Part shown: positions 34,711 through 42,328 of the stretch, piece by piece
Layout: the number at the start of each line of letters is the position of its first letter
Numbering within the stretch: the first letter of the stretch is position 1
Made by a program: the position numbers and the translations under genes
The notes under the pieces: model-generated
What the model was told of the DNA's origin: nothing
What the model saw: the letters and a program-made list of their open reading frames with translations, nothing else
The model's database searches: none
Source of the DNA: Actinomycetota bacterium
GTDB taxonomy: Bacteria; Actinomycetota; Thermoleophilia; RBG-16-64-13
Length of the DNA: 64,000 nucleotides
Direction: 5' to 3'
Assembly (NCBI GenBank): GCA_012523095.1
Contig: JAAYJE010000062.1
Location: 62,001-126,000 of the forward strand

Positions 34711-35310
34711 CTACCCCTTGAGGATGCGCAGACCTCCGTGTTTACGCTTACCCCTGACCCGCACTCTGTACACGAGGAGTACTAGGAACGCGGCGAGCAG
34801 TGCGCCGATCAGCGGGACGAGTACGAAGAGGAGGGTGCCTATCAGCACCACGATATCTTCATAGAAGCTGATGAGTACTAAGGCGGTTCTGGTGGCGTTG
34901 GTGCCCTTCCGTGTGGACCGGAGCACATGGTCGGCCAGTCCGGTGATGACCAGGCCCAGAACGCCCGAGGCGACCATGGCGATCCAGCCCTCCGGCGACA
35001 TGGCGGCGGCGAACACCACTCCGCCTAGGAAGATCCTGATGGGCCGCATGATCTGGTCGCGCAGGAGAGAGACGGTGTAGACCTTGACCATGACCATCTC
35101 GGTCACGGCCAGGACGAAGAGCAGGGCGAGAACCCAGGTCTTCTCCAGGAAGCCGAAGAAGGTGCCGTCAAGCACAGGCGAGCTGGCGAACTCCAGCCGC
35201 GAGTAAAGGGCCAAGAAAGCGACGGGGAGAAACGCTCGTATCCCCGTCAGCACCGACAGGCCGGCTCCCATGCAGGCGCGAGCGTAGATACTATTGAAAA
35301 CGACGTCCAC
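34711..35310 (-). CDS. DUF4126-like integral membrane protein
   Basis: 199 residues with about six hydrophobic helices and almost no polar domain. The N-terminal segment ARACMGAGLSVLTGIRAFLPV with nearby glycine-rich helices (LGLVITGLADHVLRSTRKG) fits the DUF4126 family. Function unknown. It lies 20 nt upstream of pcm on the same strand and may share its transcript. Confidence 0.7.
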   Translation of the reverse strand: MDVVFNSIYARACMGAGLSVLTGIRAFLPVAFLALYSRLEFASSPVLDGTFFGFLEKTWVLALLFVLAVTEMVMVKVYTVSLLRDQIMRPIRIFLGGVVFAAAMSPEGWIAMVASGVLGLVITGLADHVLRSTRKGTNATRTALVLISFYEDIVVLIGTLLFVLVPLIGALLAAFLVLLVYRVRVRGKRKHGGLRILKG

Positions 35311-35351
35311 GAAGCGAGTCTAACACGGCATCCGGCGTCGTAAGGACGCCT

Positions 35352-35951
35352 TTAGACGAGGATATCGTCCGTGGCGTGGCGGAGTTTAGGAGCCCCCTCC
35401 TCGGCTGCGTAGCCCACCGAGACTATGGCCGTCGGCACCAGGTTCTCGGGCAGAGCGAGCGTTTGTGCAAGGATGCCGGGGTCGAAGGCCGTCATGGGAC
35501 ACGCGCCCAACCCCAGGGCATAAGCTCCGTTCACGGCGTTACCCAAGGCTATGTGGACCTGTTCGCGGGACCAGGCGAGTCTCTGCTCGGGGGTCATGTC
35601 GCCGGTCACCTTGGTGGCGAACGCAACCATGCCCTCGCGCCTCTCGGCCGGGACACCTGCGGCTTCCTGGGCTCGTTCGAGCCTCGAGATGATCGTCGGG
35701 TAGTCCACGTCCGCACAGAAGACCAGCACGTGCGAGCAGGTTCTTACCTGCTCCTGGCCGAAGGTGGCGGCGAAGATCTTATCCTTGGCCTCCTGGTCGG
35801 AGACGACCTTGATCTTCCAGGGTTGGAGGTTCATCGCCGAGACGGAAAGCCCGATGATCTCGAGGAGCCTCCGGATGGTCTCTTCAGGAACAGATTTGGA
35901 TTCGTATGACCTGATGGAACGGCGATTTCTGACGACGTCTTCGAATTCCAT
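35352..35951 (-). CDS. Nitroreductase-family FMN oxidoreductase
   Basis: 199 residues from the ATG at 35951, which has GAGG upstream; the frame is open further. The N-terminal VVRNRRSIRSYESKSVPEETIRRLLE is the FMN-binding signature, and SAMNLQPWKIKVV and the C-terminal SVGYAAE segment follow. Members reduce nitro groups, quinones or other electrophiles with NAD(P)H; here the substrate is unknown. Confidence 0.88.
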   Translation of the reverse strand: MEFEDVVRNRRSIRSYESKSVPEETIRRLLEIIGLSVSAMNLQPWKIKVVSDQEAKDKIFAATFGQEQVRTCSHVLVFCADVDYPTIISRLERAQEAAGVPAERREGMVAFATKVTGDMTPEQRLAWSREQVHIALGNAVNGAYALGLGACPMTAFDPGILAQTLALPENLVPTAIVSVGYAAEEGAPKLRHATDDILV

Positions 35952-35982
35952 GGAACCTCTCTTTCTGTTGTTTTGCTTCAGC

Positions 35983-36414
35983 CTAGGAACCCGACTTGGA
36001 CCGGCCCTCCTGCTGTCGGGCGAAGTACTCTTGTACGCGTTCATAGAAGTCATCCGGCGGAGTGGGGCTCTGCCTCTCTTCCTCCGTCAGTACCTCGCGC
36101 ATCAACTTATCGCTCTTGTCCGCCGGGAGCACGAGGAGCGCTTGGGCCGTGGATGCGTTGCGGAGAGCCCGCTCCTCCGCGGTGTCCAGCGGAGGCTCCT
36201 GCTGTGGGAAGACACCTTTTCGGGCCTGCCATTCGCCGCACCAGTCCCGGGCAAGGGTCCAGGGCCAGGAGGCCGTGGGTCCGTTCTCTCCGGCGTTGGC
36301 GCATAGAACCGCCGCGGGCGCATAACGGCGGCATTTGCCTTCGGCAGTGGAGCAGGACTCCCAATAGAGGCAGTCTTTGCAGTATCGGAGGGGGTGGTCC
36401 ACGTATCCTCCCAC
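35983..36414 (-). CDS. Small cysteine-rich protein (possible Fe-S or zinc binding)
   Basis: 143 residues. The N-terminal third has a CKDCLYWESC-x6-C pattern followed by a later WCGEWQ, a Cys set seen in small iron-sulfur or zinc proteins. The C-terminal half is charged and helical with no membrane segment. It may be a small redox protein. It lies between the nitroreductase gene and the tRNA. Not assigned to a named family. Confidence 0.6.
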   Translation of the reverse strand: MGGYVDHPLRYCKDCLYWESCSTAEGKCRRYAPAAVLCANAGENGPTASWPWTLARDWCGEWQARKGVFPQQEPPLDTAEERALRNASTAQALLVLPADKSDKLMREVLTEEERQSPTPPDDFYERVQEYFARQQEGRSKSGS

Positions 36415-36510
36415 CTTCTCGGTGTCCGTCGCTAAGCTACTATACAGCAGGCGTGGGTGCGTGCGGTTCCCGCGAGCGGCCGCCGCGTGATGCTAAAATC
36501 CCTGAGCCGC

Positions 36511-36583
36511 GCCCCCGTAGCTCAGGGGATAGAGCAGAGGTTTCCTAAACCTCGTGCCGGAGGTTCGAGTCCTCCCGGGGGCG
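36511..36583 (+). tRNA. tRNA-Arg (anticodon CCU)
   Basis: A full cloverleaf: acceptor GCCCCCG paired with CGGGGGC, D arm GCTC...GAGC, anticodon stem GAGGT/ACCTC with loop TTCCTAA (anticodon CCT), T arm GGAGG-TTCGAGT-CCTCC, discriminator G. CCA is not encoded. Its 3' 44 bp (36539-36582) recur at 47947-47990, so this gene is the integration site of the island that follows. Confidence 0.97.
36539..36582 (+). repeat. Left attachment site (attL), 44-bp direct repeat in tRNA-Arg
   Basis: 44 bp from the anticodon loop to the end of the acceptor stem. It is identical to 47947-47990. Integration into the 3' half of a tRNA gene by a tyrosine recombinase leaves exactly this pattern: the gene stays intact at one end and a partial copy marks the other. 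Confidence 0.93.
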
Positions 36584-36820
36584 CTACGGTTTTTGCCTGT
36601 ATTTGGGCCTATAGCGCCGGGCGGTCGGCTCAGGTGAGGCTCCATGGGCTGGCCTGACAGCCAAAGTGATAGCCTGATTCTGAGCGGCACTCGGAGCGGT
36701 GGACTCACCGCCGAAGAGAGTATCCATCTCCTGAGCGGCATCCTTCATCAAGCTAGGCATCACGTGGCATCGCCGAGCTGTGGCCATTGCCTCCCGAGAC
36801 GGTCGATCGTGGCTGGGAAA
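36584..36820 (-). pseudogene. C-terminal remnant of a tyrosine recombinase (integrase)
   Basis: Read leftwards, the frame ends in TAG at 36584-36586, one base past the tRNA. Its HVMPSLMKDAAQEMDTLFGG matches the tail that follows the catalytic Tyr of phage-type integrases (usually YxHVxPS...A-E-MD). The residue in the Tyr position is Arg, and nothing of the catalytic core (R, HxxR) is found upstream. So the integrase is truncated and inactive. From about 36850 to 37050 no gene is seen. Confidence 0.7.
36655..36678 (+). repeat. Left arm-type repeat (TGACAGCCAAA)
   Basis: TGACAGCCAAAG followed by the degenerate TGATAGCCTGAT, 73 bp inside attL. The same 12-bp unit occurs twice in tandem at the other end of the island (47825-47848). 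Integrase arm-binding sites have this layout. Confidence 0.5.
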
Positions 36821-37053
36821 GCAGCGTGAGTGGCGTGAGCGTAGACGCAACAGAGGTCCAGACCAGGACCAGCACCAGGGATGTAAGCAGCACGCACCCT
36901 AGATGCAACTAACGTCGCCTTGCGCCTGGCCATCCTGCCCGAAGTCGAGTCATCAGTGGTCCCTCCAATCGTGTCGGCGGAATCGTCGTTGTCTGACTCA
37001 TGACGGTCCCGGCAAACGGGCGGGACTGAAGCCGCTGTAACGTGGGATGGGCG

Positions 37054-37080
37054 TTGACGGTGGTTAACATATTTGCTAAC
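37054..37080 (+). promoter_or_regulatory. Promoter/operator of the toxin-antitoxin pair
   Basis: TTGACG (37054-37059) lies 17 bp before TAACTT (37077-37082). An inverted repeat, GTTAAC (37063-37068) and GCTAAC (37075-37080), fills the spacer and overlaps the -10, which suits autorepression by the XRE antitoxin. The predicted start of transcription falls on the GTG at 37089, so the message may be leaderless. Confidence 0.5.
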
Positions 37081-37088
37081 TTAATGAC

Positions 37089-37421
37089 GTGACCTACTCC
37101 GTCGCATACTTCAACCGGCGCGTACTCGAGGAGATCAAGTCGTGGCCGGTCGGTGTCTTGGCGGACTACGCATGGTTGGTCGAGCTCTTGACTGAGTTTG
37201 GACCCAGGCTCATGATGCCGCACTCCCGTCCCTTGAGTGATGGCCTCTTTGAGCTGCGCCCTCATGGGCGGGAGGGTATCGGGCGGGCGTTGTACTGCTT
37301 CGTGGTCGGGCAGCGAGTGGTGGTGCTCCATGCCTTCGTCAAGAAGACACGAGCCACCCCGAAGTCCGACCTAGCGATTGCCCGCAGGAGAATGAAGGAG
37401 GTGGGCGATGCCCAGGACTGA
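37089..37421 (+). CDS. higB: RelE/HigB-type toxin
   Basis: 110 residues from GTG 37089. It has the Gp49/HigB-like layout: VLEEIKSWPVGVLADYAWLVELL, a central RPLSDGLFELRPHG and the strands LYCFVVGQRVVVLHAFVKKTRATPKSD with the family's KK-T-P-x-(D/E) end. Such toxins cut mRNA on the ribosome. It precedes its antitoxin and overlaps it by 14 nt, the gene order typical of higBA. Confidence 0.88.
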   Translation: MTYSVAYFNRRVLEEIKSWPVGVLADYAWLVELLTEFGPRLMMPHSRPLSDGLFELRPHGREGIGRALYCFVVGQRVVVLHAFVKKTRATPKSDLAIARRRMKEVGDAQD

Positions 37422-37740
37422 ATACGAGCCGGTTTCTCATGACCATGAGGCTTTCCTGAAGAAGGCTCTTGAACGCAAGGGTTTCGCTGAGGCATACGAG
37501 GGTCTCGAAGACAAGTACAAGCTGGTGCGCGAGTTGCTGGCTGCCCGGATGAGCGCGGGACTCACCCAAGAGCAGGTCGCCGCGTCCATGGGTACCACCA
37601 AGAGCGCAGTCTCGAGGCTCGAGGGTGCCGGCCACTCGCCGTCGGTAAGCACGCTCAATAGGTATGCCAAAGCCGTCGGCTGTGACGTGGAGATCAGGCT
37701 TGTTCCCTCGGCTCAGGAAGCGCGTGCTGCTGGTCGGTAG
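37408..37740 (+). CDS. higA: XRE-family antitoxin (HigA-like)
   Basis: 110 residues. The helix-turn-helix is ARMSAGLTQEQVAASMGTTKSAVSRLEGAGHSPSVSTLNRYAKAVG (about 47-92), with an N-terminal toxin-facing helix region (DHEAFLKKALERKGFAEAYE). It should neutralise the toxin encoded upstream and repress the shared promoter through the palindrome at 37063-37080. Confidence 0.9.
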   Translation: MPRTEYEPVSHDHEAFLKKALERKGFAEAYEGLEDKYKLVRELLAARMSAGLTQEQVAASMGTTKSAVSRLEGAGHSPSVSTLNRYAKAVGCDVEIRLVPSAQEARAAGR

Positions 37741-37815
37741 CGCGTGTTCGTCCAAGGCGCCCCACTGGCCGGCTTGGCAGGCTTTGACAAGACCACTGTC
37801 ATATGGAACATTCTT

Positions 37816-37834
37816 CCTGTCTTTCGTAGACAGG
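37816..37834. promoter_or_regulatory. Hairpin CCTGTC-N7-GACAGG between TA pair and next gene
   Basis: A perfect 6-bp inverted repeat. Just upstream lies TTGACA with an AACATT hexamer 17 bp downstream, so a promoter for the AbiEi-like/helicase genes may be here. No T tract follows, so it is not a clear terminator. Confidence 0.35.
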
Positions 37835-37921
37835 TAAGGTGTTGGAAGTGACAGCGAGAACCATTCCGCCGGGACTGCCGCCTATCTGCAAGGTCTGGCC
37901 TCGCGCAGGCCAGATTCGGAC

Positions 37922-38368
37922 GTGATCGGCGCGCCCGAAGAAGTGCGGCCGCCGAAAGCGCTGAGGGCTCTGCGGATCGTCCGTTGGCGGCCCGCATGTG
38001 ACCCAGTCATCCGCGACGGACTGTCTGCCTGGGCGGTCCCCACGCTCCTTGCCTTCATGGGAACACGTCCGGGCAGGTACCATGACTGGGCGAACGTGGG
38101 TGGATGGCTTCGACAGGCTGTGCCAGAGGTGGCCGAGTCCGATCTTGCCCGCGAACTCGAGCGCGAGGCTATCGGTTACTTGACCACGCCCGTCGACATC
38201 CCGGGGTGGATACGCCGGGTCCGGGAGCGGTTTGTCTTCTTACGTGACCTCGACGAAGAAGAACAGCTGATCTCGCGCTGCAGCGAAGGTGAGGAGTGGC
38301 TGGTACGGCGACAGATCGAAGACTCGGCGCTCGAGCCCGGCGCTCCGAAACCACCCGCTGAGCTTTGA
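37922..38368 (+). CDS. AbiEi-like protein, N-terminally short
   Basis: 148 residues from a GTG without a clear ribosome-binding site; the frame is open back to 37838 and still reads like protein (AAYLQGLASRRPDSD). The order RPPKALRALRIVRWRP, DGLSAWAVPTLLAFMG and YHDWANVGGWL resembles the C-terminal part of actinobacterial AbiEi-type antitoxins of type IV toxin-antitoxin systems. The N-terminal winged helix is missing and no AbiEii-like toxin is nearby, so it may be a remnant or a recruited helper. It ends 6 nt before the helicase start. Confidence 0.45.
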   Translation: MIGAPEEVRPPKALRALRIVRWRPACDPVIRDGLSAWAVPTLLAFMGTRPGRYHDWANVGGWLRQAVPEVAESDLARELEREAIGYLTTPVDIPGWIRRVRERFVFLRDLDEEEQLISRCSEGEEWLVRRQIEDSALEPGAPKPPAEL

Positions 38369-38374
38369 TACACG

Positions 38375-40951
38375 GTGATAGACGATTTCGCGAAAGAGAA
38401 GAACCTTCTCTCCGCGGCCGAGTCGCGGCTGGAAGCGCTCGAGCAAGAGCGCTCCGAGTTGCTGGTACGCATCAGGCGGCTGCGCGCGAAGCAAGCCGCA
38501 ACAGCCAACGGAGCCACCACGAGCGGAACAGCGCCGGAGCCGTCTCCCGTTGCCTCAGCAGCCGTCGCCGCGACCGCGACTGTGAACCGGTATTCGTCTG
38601 CCGAGGAGAAGGTCGCCCTCTTTGCGAGCCTCTTCCGCGGACGGGTGGACGTCCATGCCCGGCGCTGGGAGAACCGCCGTCTGGGCCGATCCGGCTTTCA
38701 GCCTGCCTGTGCGAACGAATGGGCGGCGGGTCTGTGCGACAAGCGTCGCTACAGGTGCGGGAGCTGCCCGAACCGCGAGTTTCTGCCGCTCACACCTGCC
38801 GTCATCCGCGACCACCTGTGCGGAGAACGTGAGAGTGAGCCCGGAAGGGAGTTCGTGATTGGCATCTATCCTCTATTGTCTGACGAGACGTGCTGGTTCC
38901 TCGCCCTGGACTTCGACGGCCCAAGCTGGACGGAAGACGCAGCCGCGCTCCTTGGCGCCGGTCGGGAACTGGAGGTACCGGCTACCCTCGAACGCTCTCG
39001 TTCCGGTAACGGCGGCCATGTCTGGGTGTTCTTCGCAGAGCCTCTGCCTGCCGTGTTGGCGCGCAGGCTGGGTTCGCTTCTGCTAACGCGGGCCATGGAG
39101 TCGCGTCCGGAGATCGGTTTAGCCTCCTACGATCGGCTGTTCCCGAGCCAAGACACCTTGCCTCAGGGTGGCTTTGGAAACCTCATCGCGCTACCACTTC
39201 AACGCACGCCCCGCAACCTGGGGAACGCCGTCTTCGTCGACGAATGCTTCGTCCCTTATGAGGATCAGTTCGGGTACCTCTCCTCTCTTGAGCGGCTGAC
39301 GCGTGAGCGCGCCGAGAGTCTCGTCGACGAGGCCGAGGCCCGAGACCAGGTGATGGGAGTAGGGGTTGTGCCCGAGGAAGACTGGGCGGATGAACCTTGG
39401 CGCCGGTTCGAGATCGCGCCCGGCCGCCTCGCGGTGAAGCAGGCGGCCCTCCATGAGGGCCTGCCAGAGTCTCTTCGGGTGGTTTTGGCCGACCAACTCT
39501 ACATTCCCAAGGGCGATCTCGTCCCTGCGCTGCGTAACCGCATGGTCCGTCTGGCGGCCTTCCAGAACCCGGAGTTCTATCGGGTCCAAGCCATGCATCT
39601 CCCGGTGTTCGGCCATGCTCGCGTCATCGGATGTGCGGAGGACTTCCCTCGACACATCGCCCTACCTCGCGGCTGTCTTGCAGAGCTGGAGGAACTGCTT
39701 GCCGACTGGGGTGTCCGGCTGGAACTCGTCGACGAGCGTTTCCCCGGCCGGGCCGTCGATGTGCGCTTCCAAGGCCAACTTCGCCCGGAACAGGAGCGCG
39801 CGGCTCGAGCTCTGCTCGCGCACGAAACGGGGGTGCTCTCTGCCGGGACGGCCTTCGGCAAGACTGTGGTGGCCGCATACCTCATCGCCGAGCGGGCGGT
39901 GAACACGCTCGTTCTTGTACATCGTCAGCAACTGCTCGACCAATGGGTGGCTCGGCTCGCGAGCTTTCTCGGATTGGAGCCCAGAAGCATCGGCCAGATC
40001 GGCGGAGGGAAGCGCAAACCTGGGGGACTGATAGACGTCGGGCTGCTTCAGAGCCTGGGACGTCAGGGCCGAGTGGATGAGGTAGTGGCTGAGTATGGAC
40101 AGGTCATTGTGGACGAATGTCATCATGTGCCGGCCGGAACTTTCGAGATGGTGGCAAGAGCCGCCAAGGCTCGTTACTTCGTCGGCCTCTCAGCTACTCC
40201 CACCCGAAAGGACGGCCACCAGCCCATTCTTTTCATGCAGTGCGGGCCGATCCGCTATCGATCGGACCCGCGCCGTCAAGCGGAGGAGCGGCCTTTCGAA
40301 CACCGCGCCATCGTGCGGCCGACCGGGTTTGTCCTGCCGCCGACTGGTGTGCCGGAAGCAGTATCGGCCGCCGGCCCGGGCATCCAGGAGCTGTACTCCC
40401 TGCTGGCCGCCGACTGCCGGCGTAATGCGCTGATTGTCGAGGACGTGATTTGGGCCGTGCGGGCCGGACGCTCTCCGGTGGTGCTCACGGAGCGCCGGGA
40501 GCACCTGGAGACTCTCGCAGACCTTCTGAGGCCTGAGGTCGCCAATGTGGTCCTCCTCCACGGGGGTCTGGGCGCCAAGAAGCGTCGGGAGATCGTCCAA
40601 CGGTTGACTGCCATTGAGGCGTCGGAAGAACGCGTGCTGGTTGCCACGGGACGCTATCTGGGCGAAGGTTTCGATGACGCGCGACTGGACACGCTCTTTC
40701 TGGCTCTCCCTATCTCCTGGCGGGGAACCCTTGCGCAGTATGCCGGGCGTTTACACCGCCTCGACGAGGGCAAGACCGAGGTGATCGTGTACGACTACGC
40801 CGACCTGGCTGTGCCAGTGCTCGCCCGCATGCACGAACGACGCCTGCGCGGTTATCGAGCGATGGGATATGAGGTGAGCCTGGTGGCGAGCGAAGCTCGC
40901 GGCGGAAGACAACGACGACCTACCAACATCGCCCCAACGCACGGGTCATAA
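38375..40951 (+). CDS. TOTE-type primase-helicase (AEP domain plus SF2 helicase)
   Basis: 858 residues from GTG. A coiled coil (1-42) and Ala/Thr linker lead to a cysteine knuckle (C112, C121, C128, C131). Next is an archaeo-eukaryotic primase-like domain with LDFDG (178-182) and SGNGGHVWVFF (210-220). A superfamily-2 helicase follows: Walker A AGTAFGKT (490-497), DECH (580-583), SAT (606-608), and a C-terminal RecA fold with QYAGRLHR. This is the core of the TOTE conflict systems predicted to counter mobile DNA. Its partners in known systems vary; here it follows the AbiEi-like gene. Confidence 0.82.
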   Translation: MIDDFAKEKNLLSAAESRLEALEQERSELLVRIRRLRAKQAATANGATTSGTAPEPSPVASAAVAATATVNRYSSAEEKVALFASLFRGRVDVHARRWENRRLGRSGFQPACANEWAAGLCDKRRYRCGSCPNREFLPLTPAVIRDHLCGERESEPGREFVIGIYPLLSDETCWFLALDFDGPSWTEDAAALLGAGRELEVPATLERSRSGNGGHVWVFFAEPLPAVLARRLGSLLLTRAMESRPEIGLASYDRLFPSQDTLPQGGFGNLIALPLQRTPRNLGNAVFVDECFVPYEDQFGYLSSLERLTRERAESLVDEAEARDQVMGVGVVPEEDWADEPWRRFEIAPGRLAVKQAALHEGLPESLRVVLADQLYIPKGDLVPALRNRMVRLAAFQNPEFYRVQAMHLPVFGHARVIGCAEDFPRHIALPRGCLAELEELLADWGVRLELVDERFPGRAVDVRFQGQLRPEQERAARALLAHETGVLSAGTAFGKTVVAAYLIAERAVNTLVLVHRQQLLDQWVARLASFLGLEPRSIGQIGGGKRKPGGLIDVGLLQSLGRQGRVDEVVAEYGQVIVDECHHVPAGTFEMVARAAKARYFVGLSATPTRKDGHQPILFMQCGPIRYRSDPRRQAEERPFEHRAIVRPTGFVLPPTGVPEAVSAAGPGIQELYSLLAADCRRNALIVEDVIWAVRAGRSPVVLTERREHLETLADLLRPEVANVVLLHGGLGAKKRREIVQRLTAIEASEERVLVATGRYLGEGFDDARLDTLFLALPISWRGTLAQYAGRLHRLDEGKTEVIVYDYADLAVPVLARMHERRLRGYRAMGYEVSLVASEARGGRQRRPTNIAPTHGS

Positions 40952-41383
40952 CGGGCCCATACTCGCATTCGGCGTCCTTCGAAGAAATGCTCTGTTTCAA
41001 CGACCAGATCGTGGAGAGCGTCGGCGAGCGCTACCGCGTGTGGGACAACTGCTTCAACCCCCTGTACACCGAGGAGACCTCCGGCCACAATCCGCGGGCG
41101 CAGAAGTCCAATCGCTTCCGTAATCGTTTCAGCCACAAGTTCTGGTATTTACCCCGACAAATACGACAGCCTGCTCTCCTCGGGATGCGGCCGCTGCATC
41201 ATGTACCACCCGATTCGCATAGATATCCGCGAGGTACTGCGGGTCATGGGTTCGGCAGACCCGGCGGCGGAACTCGTCGCCGACGAGGCGGCCCAGGCCT
41301 ACGTGCCGCACGCTCACAGTGAGACGGGCGGCGCGGCTGCGCCCGCCGCCCCAGCAGACGCCCCGGCAGGAGAGGAGACCTAA
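40952..41383 (+). pseudogene. Truncated, frameshifted asrA-like iron-sulfur subunit
   Basis: Only the C-terminal ~140 residues of an AsrA/HydB-type 4Fe-4S dicluster protein remain, abutting the helicase stop: GERYRVWDNCFNPLYTEETSGHNPR is the conserved core. A +1 shift at the CCCC run (41152-41155) breaks the frame; after it the sequence runs on as DKYDSLLSSGCGRCIMYHP to a TAA at 41381. Of the last cluster's ligands, the first Cys is Ser and the final Cys is His. So the fragment is dead in three ways. It ends exactly at the asrB start. Confidence 0.75.
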
Positions 41384-42313
41384 ATGACCCCTCCGAACAG
41401 CGACGGCGGTAACGGCGCCGCCAAGACCCTCCTCACCGCCGTCGACGTCGTCACCGGCGCCACCATCCCGCGTGCGGCTAAGGCCGCCGGCAACCCGTAT
41501 CTCCCGGAGATCGCCACGCTCATCGAGATCATCCAGGAGACTCCCAACATCAAGACCTTCAGGGCCCGCTTCGACGACTCGGCGGTCATGGATAACTTCT
41601 CCTTGGCCCCCGGCCAGGTGGGGCAGTTGGGCATCTTTGGCGTGGGCGAGGCGACCTTCGCCATCACCAGCAAACCGGCGGACAAGGATTTCATCCAATT
41701 CTCGGTCATGCGCGCCGACGAGGCCACCAAGGCCCTGCACAACCTCTCGGTAGGCGACAAGGTGGGTATCCGCGCCCCCATGGGCTGCGGCTTCCCCGTG
41801 GACGACTGGAAGGGCAAGAAGCTCCTCTTCGTCATGGGCGGCATCGGCTCGGCAGCCCTCAAGGCCACCATCGAGTACGCTCTGGCTAACCGCGCCGACT
41901 ACGAGGGCGTCTCCATCCTCTACGGAGCCACCCACCCCACCAACTTCACCTACTGGTACGATGTGGAGCAGTGGCAGGAGCGCGACGACATCGACCTCAC
42001 CCTCACCATCGACAAGGAGTGCGACGGCTGACAGTGCGAGGTGGGCCTGGTCCCGGCCATCCTGGAGGAGATGAACCCCGACCCCGCGGGCACCATCGCT
42101 GTCCTTTGTGGCCCGCCCATCATAATCCACTTCTCGCTCATGAGCTTTCGCAAGCTGGGCTTCACCGACGAGCAGACCTACACCACCCTGGAAAAGCGCA
42201 TGAAGTGCGGCATAGGCATCTGCGGCCGCTGCAACATGGGGCCCCGCTACGTGTGTGTCGATGGGCCGGTGTTTACGATGGCGGAACTGGCGGAGTTGCC
42301 GGACGAGATTTAG
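41384..42313 (+). pseudogene. asrB-like FAD/NAD(P)H electron-transfer subunit with in-frame TGA
   Basis: 309 codons read as one protein if the TGA at 42029-42031 (codon 216) is passed. Before it: FAD domain (FGVGEATFAITS) and NAD domain (FVMGGIGSAALKATIEYAL). After it: VAVLCGPP-like AVLCGPPIII, YTTLEKRMKCGIGICGRCN and a final Cys (RYVCVDGPVF) that complete the [2Fe-2S] site. This is the AsrB/HydG/HdrF-type subunit, which passes electrons between NAD(P)H and Fe-S partners. The TGA sits where relatives have a conserved Trp. Decay is the simplest reading; see findings for recoding. Confidence 0.7.
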
Positions 42314-42328
42314 GAGGCTGATGCCCGA

